Shown: positions 8,375 through 18,659, counted from the stretch's first letter. The stretch is DNA of 64,000 nucleotides from Nocardioides sp. 1609 (GCF_004522105.1 NZ_SPUJ01000003.1:310001-374000); one strand, 5' to 3'. Notes: a model not told the origin generated them from the sequence alone. Made by a program: numbers and translations.

Positions 8375-9627
8375 CGCCAGAGCCCCCGGGTGTCGTAGAC
8401 GACCTTGCCGGCCAGTCGGGAGCGGCTCATCGAGCGGAAGTGGTCGTGGTCGACCAGGAGGACGACGATGTCGGCCGCCGCCACCGCGTCCGGCGCGCCC
8501 TGCAGCTGCACGTTGCCGAACGTCTCCAGCTCGAGCGGCAGCCGCCTGACGAGGGGCTCGGCCACCCGGATGTCGAGGTCCGGCCGGGACGCCGCCAGCT
8601 CGGCCACGATGTCGACCGCCGGACTCTCGCGCAGGTCGTCGATGTTGGCCTTGTAGGACAGCCCGAGGCAGGCGACGGTCGGCTCGCGGAAGCGGCCGCA
8701 CGTGCGCATCACCTGCTCGACGACGTGGTGGGGCTTGGCGTCGTTGACACCCCGGGCCGCCCGGATCAGGCGGGAGCTGTCCGGCGCGACGCCGACGATG
8801 AACCACGGGTCCACCGCGATGCAGTGCCCGCCGACGCCCGGGCCGGGCGTCAGCACGTTGACGCGCGGGTGGTGGTTGGCGAGCCGGATGACCTCCCAGA
8901 CGTCGAGGCCGATCTCCTCGCTGATGGTGGACAGCTCGTTGGCGAAGGCGATGTTGACGTCGCGGTAGGCGTTCTCGACGAGCTTGGCCATCTCGGCGCT
9001 CGCGGCGTCGGTCATCAAGATGGTGCCCTGGCAGAAGACCCGGTAGAGCGCGGCGGCCCGGGCGGCGCAGCGGGGCGACAGCCCGCCGACGACGCGGTCG
9101 TTGGTGACCATCTCGATCATGATCCGGCCGGGCAGCACCCGCTCGGGGCAGTGCGCGACGTGGACGTCGGCGACGCCCTCGGAGCTGTGCGGGAGCACCA
9201 GGTCGGGCCGCAGCTCGGCCAGCCAGCGGCTGACCTGCTCGGTGGTGCCGGGCGGTGACGTCGACTCGAGGACGACGACGTTGCCGCGCTCGAGCACGGG
9301 TGCGATCTGCGCGGTCGCTGCATGCACGTGGCGCAGGTCGGCCTGGTGGTCCTCCGCGAACGGCGTCGGGACGGCGATGATGAACGCGTCGGCCCGCGGT
9401 GTCGTGGTGCTCGCGGTCAGGTTGCCCATGGCGACGGCGCCGCTCACGGCCGTCGCGAGGTCCGGCTCGACGAAGGGCACCTCGCCGTTCGCGACGGCCT
9501 TGACGGTGGCCTCGTTGACGTCGACCCCGACGACCTCGATGCCGCGGGTGGCCAGGACGGCGGCGGTCGGCAGCCCGATGTAGCCGAGGCCGAGGATCGC
9601 GACGCGTCCGGTGAACTTCTCATCCAT
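8371..9627 (-). CDS. wecC: UDP-N-acetyl-D-mannosamine dehydrogenase
   Basis: 418 residues of the UDP-glucose/GDP-mannose dehydrogenase family. An NAD-binding Rossmann start GLGYIGLP (13-20) and VVGVDVN (32-38) is followed by a central helical region with K215 and N219 (EMAKLVENAYRD), the catalytic cysteine C269 in GGHCIAVDPWF, and a C-terminal UDP-binding domain (GLSYKANIDDLRESP). It would oxidise UDP-ManNAc twice to UDP-ManNAcA. The choice of ManNAc over GlcNAc or glucose rests on the family style and on the adjacent wecB. The ATG at 9627 overlaps the TagA/WecG gene by 8 bp. Confidence 0.9.
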   Translation of the reverse strand: MDEKFTGRVAILGLGYIGLPTAAVLATRGIEVVGVDVNEATVKAVANGEVPFVEPDLATAVSGAVAMGNLTASTTTPRADAFIIAVPTPFAEDHQADLRHVHAATAQIAPVLERGNVVVLESTSPPGTTEQVSRWLAELRPDLVLPHSSEGVADVHVAHCPERVLPGRIMIEMVTNDRVVGGLSPRCAARAAALYRVFCQGTILMTDAASAEMAKLVENAYRDVNIAFANELSTISEEIGLDVWEVIRLANHHPRVNVLTPGPGVGGHCIAVDPWFIVGVAPDSSRLIRAARGVNDAKPHHVVEQVMRTCGRFREPTVACLGLSYKANIDDLRESPAVDIVAELAASRPDLDIRVAEPLVRRLPLELETFGNVQLQGAPDAVAAADIVVLLVDHDHFRSMSRSRLAGKVVYDTRGLWR

Positions 9628-10549
9628 CGTGCTTCTCCCTGCGGTGGTCCGGGCGGTCGCCCGAGAGGTGGTCCGAGATGGGGTCCGAGAGGTCGTCCCG
9701 GAGGTCGTCCGGGAGGTCGTCCGAGAGGTCGACGGGGGTGTCGGTCGGCACGGGTGCGGGTGGGACCGGCCGCGGGTAGGCGCTGCGGCGGTGCACCAGC
9801 TCGGCCGCGGTGAGCCCGACGAAGACCGTGTTGGTGACCAGGTAGCGCCGCCAGAGCCGGCGCGGCTCCTGCCGCACGCGGTAGGCCCACTCCAGGCCGG
9901 CGCGCTGCCACGCCTCGGGTGCCCGCTGGGTGACGCCGGCGAGGATGTCGAAGGAGCCGCCGACGCCGTGCACGACCGGGACGCCGAGGGTGCCGCCGTA
10001 CGCCGCGACGAAGTTCTCCTTGCGGGGGGTCGTCATGCCCAGGAAGAGCAGGTCGGCGTGGCTGGCGGCGATCCGCTCGGCGACCTCGTCGGCGTCCTCG
10101 GGGCGGTAGTAGCCGTCGGCCGACCCGGCCAGGACGGCGCCGGGCCAGCGCTCGGCGACCGCGAGCCGGAGCCGGTCGAGGACCTCCGGTGTCGCGCCGA
10201 GCAGGTAGACGCGGAGGTGGCGCTCGTCGGCGAGGCCGAGCAGCGCCTCGAAGAGGTCGATGCCGGCGACCCGCTCGGGCAGCGGACGGCGCAGCAGCCG
10301 GCTCGCCCACACCACCGACTGGCCGTCGGCGAGCAGGACGTCGGCGGTGAGGAGCGAGTCGCGCAGCACCGGGTCGACGCGCAGCTTGGCGATCTTGGCG
10401 GCGTTGACGACGCCGACGAGGAGCCGGCCGTGCTCCTCGATGGTGCGCGCGGCGATCTCGACGACCTCGGGGAGCCGGAGCGCGTCGACGTCGAGCCCGT
10501 AGAGGACCTGGTGCGGGTGCGCGGCGGAGAGGGAGGGCGTGGCGGTCAC
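9620..10549 (-). CDS. WecG/TagA/CpsF family glycosyltransferase (GT26)
   Basis: 309 residues. Members transfer ManNAc or ManNAcA from UDP to a polyprenyl-diphosphate-linked GlcNAc on the inner membrane face. Visible family features are NAAKI (49-53), ADGQSVVWASR with D75 (74-84), LLGAT (117-121), LGMTTPRKE (170-178), and the C-terminal block GVGGSFDILAG...RAPEAWQRAGLEWAYR (195-224). Beside wecB and wecC, ManNAcA is the likely donor sugar. The GTG at 10549 overlaps the upstream stop. Residues 265-309 form an unusual Asp/Leu-rich tail (DDLPDDLRDDL) encoded by a DNA repeat and absent from ordinary members as I know them. Confidence 0.88.
   Translation of the reverse strand: MTATPSLSAAHPHQVLYGLDVDALRLPEVVEIAARTIEEHGRLLVGVVNAAKIAKLRVDPVLRDSLLTADVLLADGQSVVWASRLLRRPLPERVAGIDLFEALLGLADERHLRVYLLGATPEVLDRLRLAVAERWPGAVLAGSADGYYRPEDADEVAERIAASHADLLFLGMTTPRKENFVAAYGGTLGVPVVHGVGGSFDILAGVTQRAPEAWQRAGLEWAYRVRQEPRRLWRRYLVTNTVFVGLTAAELVHRRSAYPRPVPPAPVPTDTPVDLSDDLPDDLRDDLSDPISDHLSGDRPDHRREKHDG
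9663..9731 (-). repeat. Tandem repeats coding the Asp/Leu tail of the TagA-like transferase
   Basis: Imperfect copies of a 12-bp unit near GGTCGTCCGGGA and a shorter variant near GTCCGAGAG run through this stretch on the plus strand. On the coding strand they give repeating Asp-Asp-Leu blocks, always in frame. Confidence 0.75.
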
Positions 10550-11703
10550 GACGTCGGCTCCGTCGGCGCGAGCCATCCGTGCAGGAGCCACGCGGGTTCG
10601 TAGGGCCGGCACTCGTGGTCGACGACGCGCGGCAGCAGCCAGCGGTCGACCCCCGGCGCGGTCCAGCCGGGCCGGACGGCGGTCGTGACGGCGCTGAGCC
10701 CGCGGGCGGCCTTCGGTGGCTCGCGCCGCCCGACCTTGCGCCACACGAGCCGGTGCCGCTCGTGGACGACGTCCTCGACGACCTCGGGGTGCCGGTCGAG
10801 CCAGTGCACGCCGGCGGCGATCTCGGCGCGCCGGTCGGGCCCGCCGGCGTCGGCCAGGTCCATCAGCGTCATCGGCGCCATGCTGTGCTGGTGGACGCTG
10901 TAGACGGGGTAGCGCTCCACGACCTCGCCGTCGCGGACGTCGTAGTGCCACCACCACTGGCCGTGCTCGCCCTGCAGCGTGCACAGCCGCGCGGCGGTCC
11001 GCTCGGCGAGCCAGAGCGCGGGCCGGTCACCGGTCAGCGCGGCGGCCCGGGCCAGCGCCTGGACGGGGTAGATGCTGTCGGCGAAGCTGCCGACGTGGCG
11101 CCGCCACCGCGGCTGGCTGCTCGCCGGTACGACGTGCGGGAAGATCCCGGCCTCGCCGGCCTGGGTGCGGAGCCGGGTGACGGCGAGGTCGAGGAGCTCG
11201 GCGGTGTCGGCCCGGTCGTGGGCGGCCACGGCGGCGACGACGGTCCAGGCGAGGGCGACCGTGGTGATCGGCGCGTCGGCGTCGAGGGCGGCGCGGCAGC
11301 GGCCGAGCAGCTCGGTGTCTGCGTCCCTGCCGACCTCGGCGCTGACCCAGGCGGCGAGGGCGACGGCACCCGGGTCGGTGTCGGTGCGGGCCCGCTCGGT
11401 CACGGCCGCGGCCAGGTCACGGGCCGACCGGCCGGCCAGGGTGCGACGCTGGACCGCCTCCGGGACGCGGGCCAGACCGAGCGCCGCCATCGCGGCGTAG
11501 CGCAGGTTGGTGCCCTCGGCGCTCAGCTCGACCCCGTCCGGTCCGGGTACGCCGCGTACCGTCTGCGCCATCTCCCCGGTCTCCGGCAGGTAGGCCGCGG
11601 CGATGGCGTCGGGCGCGCGGTCGAGCAGGGTCAGCACGCGGCCGGCGGCGGTGGGGTCGACCTCGGCGAGGGCGTCGACACGGGGCGGGAGTCCGGAGAT
11701 CAC
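10546..11703 (-). CDS. Conserved protein of the polysaccharide operon, possible alpha/alpha-toroid fold
   Basis: 385 residues, no signal peptide or membrane segment. The protein is rich in helices with Ala/Arg and contains periodic segments such as DSIYPVQALARAA and LQGEHGQWWWHYD, then YPVYSVHQHSMAPMTLMDL. The pattern recalls alpha/alpha-toroid enzymes (squalene cyclase/prenyltransferase-like or glycan-processing barrels), but I cannot name a family. The conserved His/Trp/Tyr cluster around GQWWWHYD and SVHQHSM is the best candidate for an active site. The GTG at 11703 overlaps the upstream stop and its own stop overlaps the TagA-like gene, so it is co-translated with glycan assembly enzymes. 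A role in modifying the sugar polymer is inference only. Confidence 0.6.
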   Translation of the reverse strand: MISGLPPRVDALAEVDPTAAGRVLTLLDRAPDAIAAAYLPETGEMAQTVRGVPGPDGVELSAEGTNLRYAAMAALGLARVPEAVQRRTLAGRSARDLAAAVTERARTDTDPGAVALAAWVSAEVGRDADTELLGRCRAALDADAPITTVALAWTVVAAVAAHDRADTAELLDLAVTRLRTQAGEAGIFPHVVPASSQPRWRRHVGSFADSIYPVQALARAAALTGDRPALWLAERTAARLCTLQGEHGQWWWHYDVRDGEVVERYPVYSVHQHSMAPMTLMDLADAGGPDRRAEIAAGVHWLDRHPEVVEDVVHERHRLVWRKVGRREPPKAARGLSAVTTAVRPGWTAPGVDRWLLPRVVDHECRPYEPAWLLHGWLAPTEPTS

Positions 11704-12728
11704 GGCCGCACCACCGCCGGGGACCACGCGTCGGCGACGAGCAGGCGCGGCTCGGCGTCGGGGTCGACGTCGAGCGACCAGACGTCGGTGACCCCGGCCT
11801 CGTCGGACCGTGGGAGCCCGTAGAGCAGCGTGTCGTCGTCGAGCCACTCGACCTGGTCGTCGATCGTGGCGCGCTGGCCGGTGAGCAGGCGCTCCGTGCC
11901 GGTGGCGAGGTCGAGCACGCCGATCGTCCAGTGGGAGTCTGGCCGGCCGCCGGCGCCGGCGACCTTGTAGGCCACCTGCCCGCCGCCCGGGGAGAGCGAC
12001 GGGCACTCGGCGTTCTCGCGGACGGCGGTGAGGGTGCGCGCACCGAGGTCGCCCCGGACCAGGTAGGTGCGGCCGCCGGTCGCGGCGGTCGCGTAGAACG
12101 TGTCGTCGTCCATGAAGGTGACTCCCCAGATGTTGCGGTCGCGGGCGGTGGTCGTCGAACCGTCGACGACCAGGTCGAAACGCTCGAGGTTGCCGAGGCT
12201 CTCGCCGCCGACCTCGTGGATCTCGGTCACGGTCGAGAAGCCGGCCTGCAGGTAGGAGTGGCCGGAGACGAAGCTCGTCGACGACACCAGCGACCCGTCC
12301 GGGGAGAGCCGGGTGCGGCTCGGGATGCCGCGCAACGGGTGTTGCTCGGTCTCCCCCCAGGCGGCGTCGAGCAGCACCTGGTCGAAGCGCGGCACCAGGC
12401 CGCGCTCGGCGCGCAGGCACGACACGACCGGTGCCGGACCGGCGCTCGCGGCCACCCGGTCGCACGCGACGTCGGTGAAGGCGCGCGGTCCTCCTGGGTC
12501 GTCGAGCGGCACGACCGCCACCAGCCCGTAGTGGTCGTCGACGCCGGTGTGGCGGAACACCAGGCGCGGCCCGTCGGCGACGTCGGCCAGCGGCGTCGTG
12601 GGCAGGTCCGGCGGGGCGGAGAACCGCTCCCCGTGGGTGGCCGCCTGGGTGAGGACGAAACTGCCGACGCTCACCACGACCACGGCCACGACGACCACGA
12701 AGACGGCGGCTCGGGCCCGGGCGCTCAC
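11700..12728 (-). CDS. TolB/WD40-like beta-propeller protein with N-terminal membrane anchor
   Basis: 342 residues. A hydrophobic N-terminus (AAVFVVVVAVVVVSVGSFVL, about 7-26) would anchor or export it. The rest consists of repeated strands typical of TolB-like propellers: SRTRLSPDGSLVSSTSF, WGVTFMDDDTFYAT, ECPSLSPGGGQVAYK, WTIGVLDLATG and VEWLDDDTLLYGL. No catalytic motif is visible, and a sensing or scaffold role is usual for such folds. The GTG start at 12728 overlaps the MFS stop as GTGA, and its stop overlaps the next gene. The chain of overlaps means it belongs to the same transcription unit as wecB and wecC. Confidence 0.65.
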   Translation of the reverse strand: MSARARAAVFVVVVAVVVVSVGSFVLTQAATHGERFSAPPDLPTTPLADVADGPRLVFRHTGVDDHYGLVAVVPLDDPGGPRAFTDVACDRVAASAGPAPVVSCLRAERGLVPRFDQVLLDAAWGETEQHPLRGIPSRTRLSPDGSLVSSTSFVSGHSYLQAGFSTVTEIHEVGGESLGNLERFDLVVDGSTTTARDRNIWGVTFMDDDTFYATAATGGRTYLVRGDLGARTLTAVRENAECPSLSPGGGQVAYKVAGAGGRPDSHWTIGVLDLATGTERLLTGQRATIDDQVEWLDDDTLLYGLPRSDEAGVTDVWSLDVDPDAEPRLLVADAWSPAVVRP

Positions 12729-14038
12729 GCCGCGCACCTCTCGCCGACGTCGTCGAGGCCGCGCAGGGTCAGGAGGGCGACGGGGAGCGCGACCGCCAGG
12801 ACGGCGCCGACCGCGACCAGGGCGACCCCGGGGCCGAGGGCGAACCAGAGGAGCCCGAAGAGCGCCGACGACAGCATCCGCGCGACCGCCACCGTGGTCT
12901 GCGCCGACGCGATGCCGCTGGCGCGCATCGAGTCCGGCACCAACCGGCCGGCGAGCGCGGCCAGGACGCCGTCGGTGGCGGCGTAGAAGGTCCCGAGCAG
13001 CACCAGGGCCGCGATCGTCGCGGGCGCGCCGGGCAGCGGGACGGCGGCGCACGCGTAGCCGCCGACCAGGGCGGCGTGGCCGAGGACGACGACCCGCGCC
13101 CGCCCGACCCGGTCGGCCAGCCGGCCCAGCGGCACGGCCAGCGCGAGGTAGGCGACGTTGGTGCCGACGTAGAGCAGCGGGAACCAGTGCGCCGCGAACT
13201 CGCCACGGTCCAGCAGCGCGAGGTAGACGAACCCGTCGCCGACGGTGAGCAGGCCGAGCCCGCCGGTGACGAGCAGCAGCCGGCGCAGTCGCGGGTTGGC
13301 CAGGGTGCGCCAGCGGAACGGCTCCGGCGTCGCGGACGTCGCGGGCCGTGCGGACGCCGACGCGGGCCGCGGCTCGTCCACGAGGAGGCCCAGCAGGGCC
13401 AGGCCGAGGACGGCAGACCCGGCCGACACGGCGAGCACGACGGTGTAGCCGTCCGGGATCCACCACAGCAGGGCGAAGGCGATCAGCGGCCCGAGCACGG
13501 CGCCGGTGGTGTCGAGGGCGCGGTGCACCCCGAAGGCGTGGCCGAGGTCCTCGGGCGCCGAGGCTGCCGAGATCATCGCGTCGCGGGGGGCGGTGCGGAT
13601 CCCCTTCCCGACGCGGTCGACCGCGACGACCGTCGCGACGGTGGCGAGGCCGGAGCTGACGAGCAGGGCGAACCGGGCGGCGCACGAGATCCCGTAGCCC
13701 GCGAAGGCGACCCACTTGGGGTGCCCGCCCCGGTCGGCCGCCCAGCCCCCGGCGACCCGGACCAGCGCGCTCACCCCCTGGTAGAGGCCGTCGACCACGC
13801 CGTACGCCGCGGGGGAGAGCCCGACGACCGCCGTCAGGTAGAGCGGCAGGACCGCCGCCACCGACTCCGAGGAGATGTCGGTGAGCAGGCTGACGACGCC
13901 GAGGGTGACGACGACGGGAGCCACCCGGCCCCGACGTCCCCGGCGACCCCGGCGACGCAGCCGGGCGCGGCCGGCTGCGGCACCGGCGTCGGCGCCGCCG
14001 ACGGTCGAGGTCGGGCGGTCGCGGACGGAGACGTACAC
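12725..14038 (-). CDS. MFS family transporter
   Basis: 437 residues with about twelve hydrophobic segments. The loop AADRGGHPKWVAFAGYG and the downstream VDRVGKGIRTAPRDAMI are MFS signatures of the subgroup that begins LLTDISSES, often annotated as inner-membrane efflux or sugar transporters. The substrate is unknown. It heads the minus-strand chain that ends with wecB, so export of a glycan precursor or by-product is possible. The first ~40 residues (Arg-rich) look non-homologous; a GTG at 13924 just before the first membrane segment is a credible alternative start, and neither site has a strong ribosome binding site. Confidence 0.8.
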   Translation of the reverse strand: MYVSVRDRPTSTVGGADAGAAAGRARLRRRGRRGRRGRVAPVVVTLGVVSLLTDISSESVAAVLPLYLTAVVGLSPAAYGVVDGLYQGVSALVRVAGGWAADRGGHPKWVAFAGYGISCAARFALLVSSGLATVATVVAVDRVGKGIRTAPRDAMISAASAPEDLGHAFGVHRALDTTGAVLGPLIAFALLWWIPDGYTVVLAVSAGSAVLGLALLGLLVDEPRPASASARPATSATPEPFRWRTLANPRLRRLLLVTGGLGLLTVGDGFVYLALLDRGEFAAHWFPLLYVGTNVAYLALAVPLGRLADRVGRARVVVLGHAALVGGYACAAVPLPGAPATIAALVLLGTFYAATDGVLAALAGRLVPDSMRASGIASAQTTVAVARMLSSALFGLLWFALGPGVALVAVGAVLAVALPVALLTLRGLDDVGERCAA

Positions 14039-14233
14039 CTCAGCACGACCCGACCCGGGCGCGACCGACGATGCACTGCGCTCGTCCCTGCGACATCTGG
14101 CCCCCCGGCTGCTCCCGCCCCCGCGCTCAGGGCGGAGTGCCCGCGCGGGTGACGACGCCTAGAACCTAGGAAGACCAGGCGGCCGGTTCGGGACTGACCA
14201 GGGGCTATACCCAAGAAAGGGCACGAGGTCGGA

Positions 14234-14374
14234 TCAGGGCGTGCGGCCCTGCTTCTTGCGGTCCTTGACCTTCTGGACCGCGGCCTTGATCTTGGCCTGG
14301 TTCTGGGGCTTGCGGGCCTCGTTGACGACCTTGGTGGCGACTCCGGTCGCGGCCAGCTTCTTCAGGATGCTCAT
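14234..14374 (-). CDS. Very small Lys/Arg-rich protein, 46 residues
   Basis: The frame encodes 46 residues starting MSILKKLAATGVATKVV, with lysine or arginine at about a third of positions in its second half and no acidic cluster. It should fold as one or two amphipathic helices and could bind nucleic acid or membranes. The coding signal is good: strong GC at third positions, a stop close to the expected end, and a TAGCGT hexamer 6 nt upstream of the ATG. The gene stands alone between the MFS transporter and the ABC-F gene on the same strand. I do not recognise a family. Confidence 0.65.
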   Translation of the reverse strand: MSILKKLAATGVATKVVNEARKPQNQAKIKAAVQKVKDRKKQGRTP

Positions 14375-14380
14375 GGACCC

Positions 14381-14386
14381 ACGCTA
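14381..14386 (-). promoter_or_regulatory. -10 hexamer TAGCGT of the 46-residue protein gene
   Basis: TAGCGT on the minus strand, 6 nt before the ATG at 14374; a leaderless transcript is predicted. Confidence 0.55.
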
Positions 14387-14407
14387 CCCGGGCCGGGTGA
14401 GACGGGT

Positions 14408-16045
<1,638 letters not shown>

Positions 16046-16051
16046 CGGGCG

Positions 16052-16057
16052 ATCCTA
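16052..16057 (-). promoter_or_regulatory. -10 hexamer TAGGAT of the ABC-F gene
   Basis: TAGGAT on the minus strand, 6 nt before the GTG at 16045; leaderless transcription predicted. Confidence 0.6.
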
Positions 16058-16086
16058 GTGCGGCCGGCTTGGCGCCCCGCGCGAGG

Positions 16087-16908
16087 ATGGCGGGCGTGAC
16101 CTCGGCGATCGCACCCCAGCCGGACGGCGGGCCGCTCAGCCCCGGCCGCGGACCGATGCCGGGCCGCGGGCTGCTGGTGGCCGAGCTGGTGATCGTGCTC
16201 GCGCTGTCGCTCGGCAAGTCCGGCCTCTACGCCGCCGTCCGGCTGGTCGCGGCCGCGACGGCGCCGGGCGGGATCGCCGGGCAGACGACGACGATGAACT
16301 CCTCGTACGCCCCCGACCGGCCGTGGCTCGACCTGACCTACCAGCTGATGGCCATCGCGTTCGCGGTCGTCCCCGTGGCCCTCGCCGGCTACCTGCTGGT
16401 GCGCTCGGGGACCAGCCTGCGCGACGTCTGGTTCCGCGGCGCGGGGTGGGGCGACCTGCCCCGGGGCGCGGCGATCGCGGCCGGCGTGGGCTCGGTCGGG
16501 CTCGCCTTCTACCTCGTCATGCACGCCCTCGGGCTCAACCTCACCGTCGTCGCCGCCGGGCTCGACACCTCGGTGTGGTGGCACGTCCCGGTGCTGGTGC
16601 TCTCGGCGCTCGAGAACGCCGTCCTCGAGGAGTTCGTCGTCCTCGGCTACGTGCTGGTCCGGCTGCGCCAGCTCGGCCTCGGCGCCACCGGCGCGATCGT
16701 GCTGGCGGCGGTGCTGCGCGGCAGCTACCACCTGTACCAGGGCGTCGGCGGGTTCGTCGGCAACCTGGTGATGGGCCTGCTGTTCGGCTGGCTGTACCAG
16801 CGCTGGGGTCGGGTGACGCCGCTGGTCGTGGCCCACACGCTGCTCGACATCGGCGCGTTCGTCGGGTACGCCGTCCTGGCCGGCCACGTCTCCTGGCTGC
16901 CGACCTGA
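16087..16908 (+). CDS. CPBP family intramembrane metalloprotease
   Basis: 273 residues with about eight membrane segments. The family motifs are in order: EEFVVLGYVLVRLR (the EE glutamates in a membrane helix), then LRGSYHLYQG (conserved histidine) and VVAHTLLD (histidine plus aspartate). CPBP proteins are glutamic-type intramembrane endopeptidases related to Rce1, with diverse and mostly unknown targets. The ATG at 16087 is used; a GTG at 16096 with GAGG 9 nt before it is equally possible. The gene converges with the phosphoesterase gene, only 7 bp between the stops. Confidence 0.85.
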   Translation: MAGVTSAIAPQPDGGPLSPGRGPMPGRGLLVAELVIVLALSLGKSGLYAAVRLVAAATAPGGIAGQTTTMNSSYAPDRPWLDLTYQLMAIAFAVVPVALAGYLLVRSGTSLRDVWFRGAGWGDLPRGAAIAAGVGSVGLAFYLVMHALGLNLTVVAAGLDTSVWWHVPVLVLSALENAVLEEFVVLGYVLVRLRQLGLGATGAIVLAAVLRGSYHLYQGVGGFVGNLVMGLLFGWLYQRWGRVTPLVVAHTLLDIGAFVGYAVLAGHVSWLPT

Positions 16909-16915
16909 CGGTCGG

Positions 16916-18592
16916 TCAGTCGGTCGGCGGTGCTCCGACGTCGACCCGCGGCTCGACCGTCACGGTGCCGTCGGTGTCGAAGCGGTACAGCTGGTAGCCG
17001 GTGACGAGCCGGGTGTCCTCGTCGAGGAACAGCACCGGGAAGGTCGCGACCTGCTGGGGGCTCGACCACGGCGTCGAGAAGTTGTTGATCGTGGGGGTGT
17101 CGACGGCGCCGCCGCTGGTGTTGAGCTCAATCACCAGCGTCCAGGTCCCGTCGTCGTTCCAGACGACCCGGGGCTCGCGGTCGTTGTGCCAGTGGCCGTA
17201 GAAGACGGCGGAGGCCGGGACGTCGTCGACGTCGTCCTCGACGGGGGTGGTCAGCTCGCCGGGCGCCTCGTCGAGGAACCGGCTCACGGAGTCGATGCCG
17301 AGGAAGGCCTGCGCGGCGTACCCCTCGTGCACCACCAGCAGGTCGGGCCGGTCGTCGGCGCCCCCGGCCACGGCGCGCAGCCGTTCGCCCTGGTCGGCCT
17401 GGGTCTCGTCGCCGCGCTGACGGGTCGCGCCGAACAGCTCGGAGCGGGCGGGGTCGCCGTCGCCGAGCAGCCGGAAGCCGCCGAGCTCGACGACGGAGCC
17501 GTCGAGCACGCTCATGCCGGCGTCGGCCATCTGCTCCTCGCTGACGTCGGACTCGTGGTTGCCGGAGATCGCCGCGACCGGTGCGTCACCGGAGATCTCG
17601 GCCTCGGTGCGGATGCAGACGCCCTCGGCGGCGGTGCCGTTGGTGGTCAGGTCGCCGGCGATCGCGAGCAGCGACGGGACGGGCTGCTCGTCGGTGCCGA
17701 AGGCCTCGGAGAGCATCGAGAAAACACGGCCCTGGAGCCGGATCATGGTGGTGTTGCAGTGCATGTCGGACTGCATCATCACCGCCAGCTCGCCCTCGGC
17801 CGGTCCGACCATGAGGGCCTGCTGCTCGTCCAGGCCGGCCTCGGCGTTCGCCCGGTAGGACCTCTCGGCGGCCTCCTGCCGGTCGACCAGCACCTGGGCG
17901 CGGGAGATCGCGCCGCCCAGGAGGGCCCGCAGCACGGGGCTGTCGGTGGTCGACCCGGCCGCCGGCGTGCCGTCGAGGGCGGACAGGGCGTAGACGCCGG
18001 TGGTGGGGCCGCGCCCGCCGTCCGACCCGCGCAGCTGCACCACGGCCAGGCCCGACGTCATCGCGAGCACCAGGGCCCCGGACAGCCCGATCCGGACGGC
18101 GTCGCGGCGGGTGCCGCGCGTCAGGCGCAGGGGGAGCAGCTCGTGCAGGGCGAAGAGCGCCAGGCCCCCGAGCCCGGCCACGAACACCGTCGCCTTGACC
18201 AGCTGCCAGCGCAGCTCGTCCTCGACGAGCGAGACGTACTCGTCGACGGCGGCCTCGGGGTCGTGGAACAGGCCGGTGTAGAGCTCGAGCATCTCGGGGC
18301 GCACGTACGCCGCCAGGTCGCCGTCGCCGGCTCCGGGATCGCCCGGCCCGTCGACGGTCGCGACCACCCCGACCGGGCCCGAGGAGATCGGCAGGTAGAC
18401 GGTGCCCGCGATCCCGAGCCGGACCTCGCTGTGCCCCTGGGTCGACAGGGTGAACGTCGTCGGCGACGTCCCGATCTGCTGGGTGACCTGGGTGTGCGTG
18501 ACCGCCCACGACACGGCCAGGGGGAGGCCGAGGAGGCCGGCGACCACCACGCAGACGGCGAGCCGGCGCGCGATGGTCAGGGCCCGGCGCAT
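16916..18592 (-). CDS. Membrane-anchored metallophosphoesterase
   Basis: 558 residues. An N-terminal membrane segment (about 10-31) is followed by an extracytoplasmic stretch, then two further membrane segments (FVAGLGGLALFALHEL and LSGALVLAMTSGLAVV), and then a calcineurin-like phosphoesterase domain with SDMHCN, AGDLTTNG, SGNHES and YGHWHND in the expected order. These supply the two-metal site. The first motif reads DMH instead of the usual DxH followed by G, a slight variant. The substrate is unknown; the catalytic part is probably outside the membrane. The ATG at 18592 is fixed by a TACCCT hexamer 7 nt upstream. Confidence 0.85.
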   Translation of the reverse strand: MRRALTIARRLAVCVVVAGLLGLPLAVSWAVTHTQVTQQIGTSPTTFTLSTQGHSEVRLGIAGTVYLPISSGPVGVVATVDGPGDPGAGDGDLAAYVRPEMLELYTGLFHDPEAAVDEYVSLVEDELRWQLVKATVFVAGLGGLALFALHELLPLRLTRGTRRDAVRIGLSGALVLAMTSGLAVVQLRGSDGGRGPTTGVYALSALDGTPAAGSTTDSPVLRALLGGAISRAQVLVDRQEAAERSYRANAEAGLDEQQALMVGPAEGELAVMMQSDMHCNTTMIRLQGRVFSMLSEAFGTDEQPVPSLLAIAGDLTTNGTAAEGVCIRTEAEISGDAPVAAISGNHESDVSEEQMADAGMSVLDGSVVELGGFRLLGDGDPARSELFGATRQRGDETQADQGERLRAVAGGADDRPDLLVVHEGYAAQAFLGIDSVSRFLDEAPGELTTPVEDDVDDVPASAVFYGHWHNDREPRVVWNDDGTWTLVIELNTSGGAVDTPTINNFSTPWSSPQQVATFPVLFLDEDTRLVTGYQLYRFDTDGTVTVEPRVDVGAPPTD

Positions 18593-18599
18593 GGGCGCA

Positions 18600-18605
18600 A
18601 GGGTA
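18600..18605 (-). promoter_or_regulatory. -10 hexamer TACCCT of the metallophosphoesterase gene
   Basis: TACCCT on the minus strand, 7 nt before the ATG at 18592; leaderless type. Confidence 0.5.
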
Positions 18606-18659
18606 GGTGAAGGCCGTCCGCGCCCCGCGACCAGCGCCCCGCGACCAGCGCCCCCGCGA

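Noticed and set aside
9663..9731. CRISPR-like direct repeats
   Set aside because: Units are 9-12 bp, contiguous without spacers, in frame inside a coding sequence and without cas genes nearby.
14039..14233. A gene in the gap upstream of the MFS transporter
   Set aside because: Short frames only, none with a ribosome site; TAGGTT and TTCTAGG stretches on the minus strand may belong to the operon promoter but are too weak to call.
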